From Ophioceras dolichostomum (lineage: Eukaryota > Ascomycota > Sordariomycetes > Magnaporthales > Ophioceraceae): a stretch of DNA of 64,000 nt. Below, one piece after another: positions 30,922-41,200 of the stretch (position 1 is the stretch's first letter; each line of letters starts with the position of its first letter). The translations under genes were made by a program, and so were the position numbers. The notes beneath the pieces are model-generated. The model was given only the letters and a program-made list of their open reading frames with translations, was not told the origin of the DNA and did no database searches. The stretch is from positions 1-64,000 of the forward strand of contig PYST01000115.1 in the NCBI GenBank assembly GCA_003049485.1, read 5' to 3'.

Positions 30922-33900
30922 ATGGATCCGTTTTCCATTACGCTTGCCATCACATCCCTGGTGGGAGCGTGCGGTGCTGCCTGCGTGACGATCAGGACGC
31001 TTCATGAAGGTTCAAACATCGTCGATGAGAGGCTCAGGAGCCTCCTCAGGGAAGTCGAGGGCTTCACGCTCGTACTGTCCGACATGAAGATCACGGTCGA
31101 AGACCGGCGATCAGGGAACCCTGTGCACAGCACTGGCCACATCGGCAACCACTGGCAGAGCCTCACTGTCTGCATCGACGATGGGAGGAATACCCTTGAG
31201 CGACTCCAGCTCGTGCTCGAAAATGTCCGACGGAGCGCCAGGATTCTCGACGCGCCCCGAAAGCATCTCCGACTCAGGCTTGCCTACGAAGAGATCACCA
31301 TGTACCGGGAGAGGATTCGGTTTTGCCGGGACACCATTCAATTATCCATGCAGACCGTCATCATGTATGACCAGGCCTCCTTGAGCCAGTCCGCTCACTC
31401 GATCAACCCACGACTGGACGCCCTGACAGATTCGATCCGGGGGCTAGCCACCTCCGTGAACGAACGGATAGAGTCACTGCAGAACACGGTGCGGTCTGCC
31501 GCGCGACAGGAGGAGCTACGAAGCCTCCGAAATCAGAGGAACTGCCTCCAGACGGCAGCCGAGGTCGTGTCTTCGGCGTCCTCCTCTCTCGGCCCGGAGG
31601 AAGAAAACTTCACCATGACCCGATCAGACTTCGGGGACGTCTTCCCGGCTCTTCCGAATGAGGTCATGCGTAGATGGATGCGGGAGACCCCACCATCCGC
31701 GGCCGCATCGGTCAACGGGACATCTGTCGCGGGCCGGCCCGGCCCCCGTCGTGCTCGGGCGGCGGCGACTTCGACCGACGCCGTCGACAACGCCGATGGC
31801 ATCGACGACAACGACGACCAGCACTCAGACTGGAGCGGCGTGATCGAGTCCGAAATCGTCCAAATCCAGCTGGAAGAGGGCAAGAAGCTGTTGCTGGAGG
31901 GCAACCCGAGCGAGGCCGAGAACCGACTCAAGTTCAGTCAGCAGAGACTGAAGACGAAGAAATCCCGCTTCCTCCGCGCTGAGCTCCGCCTCGAGGTCCT
32001 CGAGGAGCTGCTCGACGCGTACTTGCGGCAGCAAAAATGGGAGGACGCAAAGGAGGTGATCCTCGAGAAGCTGGAGATCCTCTCCCGCTCCACGTCGTCC
32101 GAGAATACCCACCAACACCTCATCGGCACGCTCAGCCTTGCCGAGATACTCCTGGAGCTGGGGGACACGGTCGGGGCGCGGCTCCACGCCATGAAGTGCC
32201 TCAAAGAGTACAGGCGGCTGGGGGAAGGCGGGCGTCCTGGGCAGATGGACGCCCTAGGCGTCATGATATCCATTTGCCAGGCCGAAGACCCGGAGTCGTA
32301 TGAGGCCCGCGCTTACGACTCTCTGCTCAAAAGGATTGCCCCTGAACCCTCGCCGCCGCCCTCGACTCAGAATCCCAGAAGCCCCGTGCAGAGCCGCCTC
32401 GGATCTCATCAACCCCAGGAGCTCCGGGATCCGGGGGGTTGTGCTATTGGTATTTCGTGGCCCGATGAAAAGCATTCTACCACTGCTAGTGCTGCTGGAT
32501 ACCGTCCCGGCCAGCAGCCCGCCGCCTCGAGGGATAATGTGGAGCCAATATTCCGGAGGAGGGAGTCACCGATGGTATTTACGTGGCTCTCTGAAGCGCG
32601 GCAGAGGCGTCAGTGGCCTCCGCGCGACGACAACGGACCATTTGAACTTGAGGGTTCTTCTCGTCAGCCAGTCGAGCTCGACGCCACCCACAGCGACCTG
32701 CCGATGTACGAGGTCGAGGAGGGGCGTGAGTCCCCCGTGCAGCTACAGCGGCCCGTACGGCGAGAGCACACTGCTAGGCCACAGTCACACTCGCGATCTC
32801 GACGCCCTGGGCGTCTTGCACGTTCACCCGCCGAGGGGGGGCATGGGCCTGATGCGAGGGATGCGCAGAAGGCATTCACCGAATTTCGGTTTCCATTTAC
32901 AGATGCTGGCCCAAGCCGGCATCCGGTCAATACTGGTACTTCCAAGTCGCCAATCTCCCGAGATCCCGACCGGTTCGTGGGCGAGACGAAGAGCGAACCG
33001 GGTGCGCCAGTCCGGGCGATGCGCGATGCTCCCTCGACGCCGCTACCCCCGCTTCGGCAGCCGATCCCCTTAGTACATAGTCTGAACACAGGCTCTACTA
33101 CTGCTTCTAGTCCCAGGAGCGCTCAGGGCTCGTCAGCCGATAGCGAAGAACCAACTTCGTCAACTGCCTCTAGTCTGGATCAAGCGACCAGCCAGAACCA
33201 CTGGCGGCCCACGAACATGGGCGACTTAAGGTATCTGGCGGGACACATGGATGGGGCACCATCGGAATTGTCTGCAAATTGGTCGACAGCACGCCAGGAC
33301 TCACATCAGTCTCAGTCAGGTCAGTCTCAGTCAGGTCAGTCTCAGTCAGGTCAGTCTCAGTCAGAAGAGGAATCAGCGCCGTCTCCTGGGCCAGGAGACG
33401 CACCGCTCCCCGGTGCAGCTCCGGTGCGCCGGGCCGTGCCTACTGGCTCATCAACGTCTTCGACGGGGCCGCCGGAAGAACGACTGAGGTTGCTCAGACG
33501 GTGGTTCTCCATCAGCCTACCCTCCCTCGACCTACCCACAAGGTTGTCAGTCTTAGTCCTTGGACGTGTCCAGTGTGGGAAGACGAGGCTGATAAAGCAA
33601 GTGTTGTTTATTTCTCATCCATCGTTCCCACGAGCGCCACATATTATTCACACGCACACACACACACACATACATACATACACACACACATACCCTGCCC
33701 CCCGTCTCTACTCATTCCTAGTCATCACTCATCCGTCCTTGAGACGAATAAAGAGGGACGTCGTCGCTAACTCGCCAGTCATTAATCGTGTCCGATTCAA
33801 GCCGCTGCGTCCGACCCGAGGAAGAGACTCCCAGCGCGTTGGTAAGGCTCTGGAACTTCTCTTTTTTTTAGACGTCAACGCATCCTTTTCAACACTTCTA

Positions 33901-34911
33901 CTTGACTATAGCCTACATCAGCTCACTGTTTCTTGATACTAATAAATGTTTCCAGCTCGCTCCCACGAACCACCTTACTCCTTACACCAGGCTGGTCGAC
34001 CAGCCGCACGCGGCCGAGCTTGTCCTCTGGGACACCCCCGGGGTGGGGGCGGAAGCTGATCGTGTGATGCTGCCGAAGGGGAAGCACGGCATTAAGGGTA
34101 ACATACACTGTGTATTGCTGTGCTTTTCAGTCGCGCAGCCGGACGTGGTGGACAGCGTCAGTCTCGTAGGTCCAAGTATCCCTTCTCTTGGTTCGTCTTC
34201 CCAGGGTGCCTACTACCTGTACCTACCAGACACCATGTGGCGCTCGCTCCCGGCTCATACTGCGGGGGGGGTACCAGCGCCCATTCATCCATTCATTCAT
34301 GCTCGGGGTACTGATATCGAGGGCGCACAACACTCTCCGACCCGTTCGTACCTACCCACTTACCCACCATAGTGGATGTATGACATCCAGAAAATCCTCC
34401 CAGGCCGCCCCGTCGTGCTGGCCGCACTCCAAACGGACCTCCGCTTGGACGACGTAACGCTCGGCTTGCTCGCTCTGCTGGGGGACCAGGTGTGCAGCAT
34501 CAAGCAGGTAAGCTCTTTCTTTTCTTTTCCTTTGGGGTTCTTGCTGCTGCCGACTATTTAGACAAAAAAAACTACGTGTAGTACTAGTAGTATCACCAAC
34601 CTGACCATTACCGACAAACTTACAAACCCACAAACCTACGTACCTTTCTATATACCTACCTGCCACACGCAGTTGGTTTGCAGCTGACAAAAAGACTCGT
34701 TACTGAGGGCCACGGCCGGGATATTTAGGGATATCGGCTGAGGGACAAAATCAGCGCAGCTGAGTACTGCGAGTGCTCAGCCAGCGACGGCACCGGCGTC
34801 GCAGACGTCTTGCAGGCGGTGACAAAACATGGGTTGGCATACAGGAGCTCTTCACCAGGTCGGAGTTGGTTAGGTCGGTGGGGTTTGGGGAGGGTAAGGG
34901 AGAGTGTGTGA
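30922..34911 (+). CDS. STAND-type N-terminal domain + TPR-like repeats + disordered linker + Rho-like GTPase fusion, ~1089 aa, five exons
   Basis: Proposed exons are 30922-33600, 33779-33841, 33956-34165, 34373-34507 and 34729-34911, all in phase 0. Residues 1 to about 200 start MDPFSITLAITSLVGACGAA, the fungal STAND N-terminal (Helo-like) signature, and are helical or coiled-coil. Residues ~307-475 form a TPR-like helical block (EEGKKLLLEGNPSEAENRL, LEELLDAYLRQQKWEDAKEV). Residues ~476-860 are disordered with an SQSGQ repeat (794-814). The C-terminus reads as a Rho-family GTPase: G1 GRVQCGKT (881-888), ELVLWDTPG (G3), CVLLCFSVAQPDVVDSV, VVLAALQTDLR (G4, with TQTD-like text instead of TKxD) and AAEYCECSA (G5). 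The Gln that follows DTAG in Rho is Val here. There is no C-terminal CAAX. Exon 2 (63 nt) could be skipped or use a later acceptor without changing frame, so switch I is uncertain. The donor GTGTTG of intron 1 is weak; branch sites GCTAACT and TACTAAT support introns 1 and 2. Confidence 0.75.
33310..33365 (+). repeat. 15-nt coding tandem repeat (SQSGQ)
   Basis: CAGTCTCAGTCAGGT is repeated head to tail three and a half times inside exon 1 of the fusion gene, encoding Gln-Ser-Gln-Ser-Gly units in the disordered linker. The repeats are nearly identical at the DNA level, so copy number is probably variable between strains. Confidence 0.8.
33650..33703 (+). repeat. CA/CATA microsatellite in intron 1 of the GTPase fusion gene
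   Basis: An (AC)n/(ATAC)n tract fills the middle of the proposed 178-nt first intron. Its low complexity supports this stretch being intronic, although it stays open in the exon 1 frame. Confidence 0.75.
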
Positions 34912-35256
34912 GTAGTATCCGAGGGAGAGAGAGAGAGTAAGAGAGAGTTTGGCCTCCCCGTAACGCGTTAGATAACTTTGCCGAATAAAAGGAACCTAAA
35001 AGAAAATGAAAAAGGAAAGGGGATGGCCCTTTTGAGGCTACTAATTTGCAGTGACGGGGACGTCAAAACATACAGATTCTCGGGGCATGCCAGGTAGCTA
35101 CCTACACTATCTTAGGAGGTAAGGCAGTAGAAGAATGATGCCTCCACCCCGGCTCTTCCAGTCCAAGGCATCAAAACTCGAATGCCCGTGAAAAGGTTTA
35201 TAAACAGACCGACCGAGAACCATTCCGCGCCTTACCAGATACTCCAAGCTCTTTCA
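34912..35256. other. Convergent intergenic interval
   Basis: Lies between the 3' end of the plus-strand fusion gene and the 3' end of the minus-strand pectate lyase. Contains a GA-rich run at 34922-34948. No gene seen. Confidence 0.4.
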
Positions 35257-37019
35257 TCAAGGACAAGACCTCGAAACAAGCGAGTTCACATAAACCTCAA
35301 TGTTCGCATACCCCGAACTGCCCACAGTCATCGCATCCGACGCATCGTTGGGGTTCAGCCCATTCGCAGCCTCCCACGCATCCGGCATGCCATCCCCGTC
35401 CGAGTCCTTCAGCGCGGTCCCACCGGCGATGTAGCCGGGTCCGTTCATGGGCTCCGCCGTCTCGTCCGAGATCAGCTGGCCCAATTTGCCGTACGACCGC
35501 ACCTCGGCCACGAGCCTCGCGTCGACGCGGTCCCTCGACGGGTAGTTCGAGCCCGCGTTGGTGAGGACCCACGCCAGGGCGTCCTCGGCGCTGAGCTCGT
35601 TCGTGGGCCCCGGGTAGGCGTAGGCCGAGGCCACGATGTCCATGCCGCCGTAGCAAGAGGCTTTGGCGCAGAGCTCGGTGCCGGAGAGGGTGCCGTCTTT
35701 GTCGGAGTCGTAGAGGTTACGGGAGACGTCTTGAGAAGGGAAATGTCAGTGAGGCACGAGCACCGGACGGATGAAAGGATTCGGGGGTGATTTACTTGCG
35801 AGATAGTGAGAAGGAGAGGGAGGGAGGAGAAGAAAGAAAAAGTAACGGGGGAAGGGAAATGGAAAGGGAAAGAAAGACTCACATCCATGGAAGTTCTCGT
35901 TGCCCCTGGTGAAGGCCGTCACGCTCGTCGAAGGTCCAGAGATGAAGTAGTTGTTGATGATGTTGGCGTAGCCCTGCCCCGCGCTGTCGCCGGCGATATA
36001 GCCGCCGCCGCCACCCCAGTTGTAGATAACCTAAACAAGGTAATTACAGACAGTTAGCCGCCCGCGCCACAGATACCACGGCTCTCTATGAAAAGACTCG
36101 GGAGGCAAGGATAGAAAAGAAGCCCACATTGTTCCGGAAGTCATTAACCCCCTTAACCTTCGGGTTCCGCGTCTTGTTGTCGACGTAAAGGTTCCGGAAC
36201 AGGCTGACGCCCCCGTCGGTCTGCATCAGTCCGCCGCAGCTGTGCGTCTCGAGGCCCTGGGCGATGATGCTGTCCTGGATCGTGACGTTGTACACCTCGT
36301 TGCCGTTGATGGAGAAGGTCTCGTCGCGGCCCCACGAGACGCTCACGTGGTCGAAGATCATGTTGCGCCCGTCCGCGATCCCCGCCGCATCCTTGCCGCT
36401 GCTGCCGCCTTTCCCCATCCGCACCCTGAGGTACCGCGTGATCGAGTTGTGTGCGCCCGACCACGACATGCCGTCGCCGTAGACCGTGATGCCCTGGTAG
36501 TAGTTGGTAGTAAAGTAGCATGGCAGAGAGATGTCAGCTCGGATCAGCTCGGTCTTCTTTGTCGTCGCGTCGCATTCCTTCGTCGCTGCTGATGACTGAC
36601 TGACTGATTGGGGGCTCGGAAGATGGTATACGTACCCCTCCTGGAGCGGTCTGGCCTGCGATGTAGACGTTGCTTGATACAACCACTCGCGATGTGATGT
36701 TGATGGTTCCTCCAACGTCGAAGACCACGATCCTGTTGGACTTGGACACGGCGTCCCTGAACGACCCTGTGCCGGAGTCACTGTGTAGACCATCTAGTCA
36801 GCAGGCATCTCCCCCCATTGCTCGAGCATGATCCAATGTGTACACGGCTTGGAAGTTTGGGTAGGATGCTTACGCTGAAGTTGTGACCTTGTACACGGAG
36901 CCCTTACGCCCTCCAGTCGACCATCTCCCGAAGCCCTCTGCGCATGGGAACGCCAGCTGCTGGGCTGCTGCTGCCGTGGCCCATGTTGATACTGCAAACA
37001 GTGACGACAGAAACAGCAT
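35257..37019 (-). CDS. Secreted pectate lyase-like polysaccharide lyase (PL1-type), 425 aa, five exons
   Basis: Exons are 36874-37019, 36636-36780, 36128-36493, 35883-36030 and 35257-35729 (1278 nt); introns are 93, 142, 97 and 153 nt. Residues 1-19 (MLFLSSLFAVSTWATAAAA) form a signal peptide. The mature protein starts AFPCAEGFGRWSTGGRKG and has the repetitive parallel beta-helix pattern: SNRIVVFDVGGTINI, NVYIAGQTAPGG, ITVYGDGMSWSGAHNSITRYLRVR, NMIFDHVSVSWGRDETFSI, then NNYFISGPSTS. Pectate lyases of this type cleave pectate by beta-elimination with Ca2+. Near the C-terminus two acidic Ca-binding-like loops are visible, YDSDKDGTLSGTELC and KDSDGDGMPDAWE; the second is the thrombospondin type 3-like motif often found at the end of such lyases. 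A secreted role in plant cell-wall breakdown is inferred. The donor of intron 3 (GTGGGC) is unusual. Confidence 0.92.
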
Positions 37020-38285
37020 TTTTATCGCAGAGGGGGACTGTGTGACTCGGCTTCACAGAAGACGGGTGAACCAGGCTGTAGGAGAGAGGGGGTGACACAC
37101 GCTCCGTTTTTATGCGCCGTCCTGCTGTGATGTTTTTGGGTCCCGTCTTCCTCCAAACTTCTGTCATCCGGCAAAGATTGCAAGGGGCAAACCCCTACAA
37201 CCTGGTTGGCTCGAGTGTCGAGGAAATCGTTGGATTCCGGGGAAATGTGGCGCGTGGGCACTCAACTTGCGTCCACGAAAATTGATTGGCAGATCCTCTC
37301 TCTCTCTCTCTCTCTAGGGGAGCTGGGGGACAGACTGGGGAATCTGTACTCCTAAAAAGGTCTGGAAAATATTCCATTGTGTCTGGTGTTATTGGTGGGA
37401 TTGTAAAGCTCACGCGTTGAGGTGTTGGCCACACCCCCCTTTCGATTTACACGAGACGACGGTGGAGAACATCGGAGGCTCTGCCGCCGGCATCCTGAAC
37501 GGTTCGTCGCCCAGTCATCATCAGTTTTCCAATGCGCCTGGCAGCGGAACGTATTTATCGCAATTATCACCAAGTTCTATTTGCAAACATACGAATACCC
37601 AGAATGCATCCTATTGGGGCAGAGTTAAGGGCTTCTACTCCCCGAAGATGGCTCATTCTGATTTTTGGTAACATATCCCCCGTCTGGACTCGGCCCATGC
37701 CAGATCCACACAGGGATTCCTATCTGGAACAACAGAGCCTATCTCGGCGTAGCACATGTCCCCGGCCATACAGTGCTTCAAAGAACCATTCGATCAGGGA
37801 CTAGATCCAGTGCAAGAAGCGGCGAGGATCGTCAAGCGCTTCCTCTACTGGGGACGATCCGGAGTTGGTGGAGAAACAAACAGAGCGAGGGAAAGCTAGC
37901 GTCATCATTGGAGCCAAAAGGGGGGAGAATAGAAACAGAAAAGTCAGATAGAGAAGCGGACGGAGAGGAGATCGACTCTGGCAGCGTTCCGCGAAGCGAG
38001 GTGGAGGATCTCCAGCTAGGGAATTCCACGACTCCTCCGAGTTCTCTAGATGCAGGCAGATAGATGGACAAAGTGGTGCTCTCATCGCCTAGGCCATTCA
38101 TACGGGCGCAAATCTCCAGAGATTTGGGACCACCAGCGACGGGGAGACAAGTCAGCAAGAGGAAATAGCAACAGTCTTTGTTAGAGGAAAAGGGTATCAC
38201 GTAGGTAGTAACAGCTAGAACTCTATAGGCCCAATCCCAAATCCAACGAAAGAGAGGATGAGATCAACATCGCGTCCATACCAGG
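37020..38285. other. Intergenic region
   Basis: Contains a (TC)n tract at about 37297-37315 near the pectate-lyase promoter. Short frames at 37801-38200 on the minus strand are serine-rich and lack domain signal. No gene called. Confidence 0.4.
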
Positions 38286-41200
38286 TCAGCAGATGCTATT
38301 CCTCGCCTGATCACCCTCGTTGGAGGCGATGCGAACCTCGGCATCACAACCATCACGATCACCACCACCACTGTCATCCTCATCCTGCAAGCGACACATC
38401 CGCTCCAGCCTCGCACGCACTTCCGGATCCTGCTCAAGCTCCTGCCACAACTCCAAATCCAGCCTCTCGACATCCCCACCCTTAGCCGCCCAGGCTGCTC
38501 CTCCCCCAACAGACAGAAACCACCGTGGCAAACAACAACAGCCGCCGACAAAGTTGCCCAGCGACGAGGTGGTCCACGCCCACACGCCCGAGACGACCAG
38601 CTGTCTTTTGACGGCCTTATACGCCGTCTCGGCCACGATCAAGCCCATGACGACGACGATGAGACAGACCCACCAGCTCAGGTCGCGTCCGAACCCCCCG
38701 GCCAGGCCTCCTTTGACCGCGTACGGCGACGGCGAAGGACTGTAGATAGCCGAGAGGAAGGCCTGCCATGCCCACCAACCGGCCACGGTGACGAAGAAGG
38801 AGCCCAGAATAAGTGAGTTCTTGTGGTGTGTCTCGATGATGCTGTTTGTGGGAAGGGGACGGACCAAGCAAACAGTAGGTCAAGCAAACAGTAGGTCAAG
38901 CAAACAGTAGGTCAGCACTCGCTCGGACATATAGGGGGAGGAGGTTGTGGGCAGTTGGTAAGGAATGGGGGGAAAGAGAAGAAAGGAAGGGGAAAAGAAG
39001 GGATACTCACAGCAACTTCCAGTTCGTCCACATAATCGCCACACTGAACACCAAATTCCCCAACGCATACAGCCCCGTATCCCCCACAAGACCAAACACG
39101 CCTGCGCCCGCCCAGCACGCAAAGAACACCACCACGCCCTCCCCCGCGGCAGCGACCATCCACCCGCCATACCTCCAAACATTCAGCCCCTCCCCGCGCT
39201 GCCCAAACCCATACAGCTCCGGCACAGCCAGCAGCGTCTCGGCCCTCAGATCCTGCTCCCACAGCGCAGGCGCGATGGTGCACAAGCTCGTGAACAGCAC
39301 GTTCAGCACCGTCAGGCTCCACATCTCGTACAGCGACGTGCCCGTGTAACCCACAAAATTCTGGTACGCGACGGTGCCGGTATAAAAGAACATCTCCTTC
39401 CAGAACGTCGCCAGCACGAACCGCGCCGTGCGCGCGTAGTTCCACCGGCCGTGCACCAACAGCAGCCTGCCCAGGAACCGGAACTGCGCGATCGAGTAGT
39501 CGGCCACGCGCGCCGCCTGCAGACCCTCGTGGCCGCCGGAGATGCCGACGCCGACGTGCGCGGCCGAGAGCATGGCGAGGTCGTTGCCGCCGTCGCCGAT
39601 CGAGAGGGTTAGTCCTCGTCCGAGTCCGCGCTTGAGTCCTCCTCGGCCCTTATTGTTGGTCGCAGAAGATGACGGAGAGTCGCGGAGCCGGCGGACGGTG
39701 CGGACGAGTAAGGCCTTCTGCGCCGGCGAGGCGCGGCAGCATATGACGGAGTCAACAGCAGCCGCGACGCTGAAGAAGAGGTCCGAGAGTGACGGGGAGG
39801 CCTCGACTGCGCTGAGGGTGTGGCCGTCCACGACGACGACGGTGTGGTGGTTGCTGCGTCCACCATCACCACCACCACCAGGCGTGTTCGCGTGTGGCTG
39901 CTGTAACCCCTCCTCACGATCGCCGCCGCCTCCGCCTCTCGTCATCATACCATCCGCCCTCGCCTCCTCAACATGCTCCCTCAGCTCCTCCACAACCCCA
40001 ACCAACTGATCCCTAACATCCCCCTTCGCGACATCAAGCACATACACATCCGAATGCGGCTTCGCGATCCTGGCCGAATGCGCAATGTTCACCGCCGTCT
40101 CCCTCTTATCGCCCGTCAGCATCCAGATCTTGATGTTCGCCCTCCTGAGGCGGTCTATCGTCTCGGGCACGCCCCTTTGGAGCTTATCCTCGATGGCAGA
40201 CGCGCCAACCAGCTCCAGGTCGCGCTCGAGCAGTTCGCCCACGCCCTCGACGCGTTCCTGGCGGTCGACGAGCGACGTCGTCGCGTCGCAGTAGAGGTCC
40301 CGCCAGGACGCATACTCGGCCTCGGGGATGTGGCGCTGCGAGTAGAGGAGCGTGCGGAGGCCTTCTGAGGCGAAGTCGTCTAGGTGCTTGAAGCAGCGGG
40401 TGAAGACCGTGGAGGAATCTGTCGTTGTGGAGGAGAGGAAGGCGAATTTGTCGTTGTTGTCGGGTCTCTGGGGGCTAAGGGGTGGCGGTGGAGACAGCAC
40501 GATGGATGGGGATGGGCCGGCGGCCGGTTGAGGGTTGTGGACGTCGAACGAGAGGGTGCGGATCTTGAGCGCAGGGCGGATGAGGTCCATGGACCTGCGG
40601 AGGAGTGAGGAGCCGGCCTCGAAGGACTTACTCCTGTCATTGGCGGAGGGACGCTTCGTCGAAGGCACCGCCATTGACGATGATCCCTCGGCAGCAGCAC
40701 CTAGGCTCCGACGGACTAGCGTCAAGCTCGCCCGACCACCGCCTATGCTCGTCCTCTCAAGCTGCTCGCTCCGTCGCAGGAGCTGCCTCTCGAGGTCGGC
40801 GCTCTTGCGGACCTCGCCCGCCTTCTGGATGGCCAAGTGCGCCATCTTCAGACGGGGCAGGATGGCCGAGTCGGCACCTTTGCAGATGAGGAGCAGTCTG
40901 CCGTCGGGACAGCGGACAACAATAGACATGCGCTTACGCTTGCTGCTGAATTCGATGACATCCATTATCTCGTATACCTGCTCCTCCCCCTGCCGCTCTC
41001 CTTCTTGTTCCTCAGGCTCCTCTCGCTGCTTTTGCTCCTCCCCTTTCTGCTGTGGTGCCGTGACCCTCAGTGTGATCGACTGAGACGTCCGCTGAATGAC
41101 CATAAATCCCAGCTCCTGTGCGGCTTTGACCAGGGCGAGTTCGTCCGGAGATGCGGCTTGGTATTCGATCTCGCCTCCGTCGTTGGTTTCGGGGAGGCAA

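Noticed and set aside
32300..33073. Plus-strand 257-codon frame within exon 1 of the fusion gene
   Set aside because: Alternative frame without domain; considered as evidence for an intron or frameshift in exon 1, but the main frame is continuous through the SQSGQ repeat into the P-loop.
33650..33703. CRISPR-like or regulatory array
   Set aside because: Simple CA/CATA microsatellite; no spaced direct repeats, and CRISPR arrays are not expected in a fungal nucleus.
34670..34728. Premature stop in the Rho-like domain
   Set aside because: Explained by using the TTTAG at 34724-34728 as the intron acceptor, which restores the conserved end of the GTPase.
37832..38200. Minus-strand 122-codon frame between pectate lyase and P4-ATPase
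   Set aside because: Serine-rich, no domain, no splice partners.
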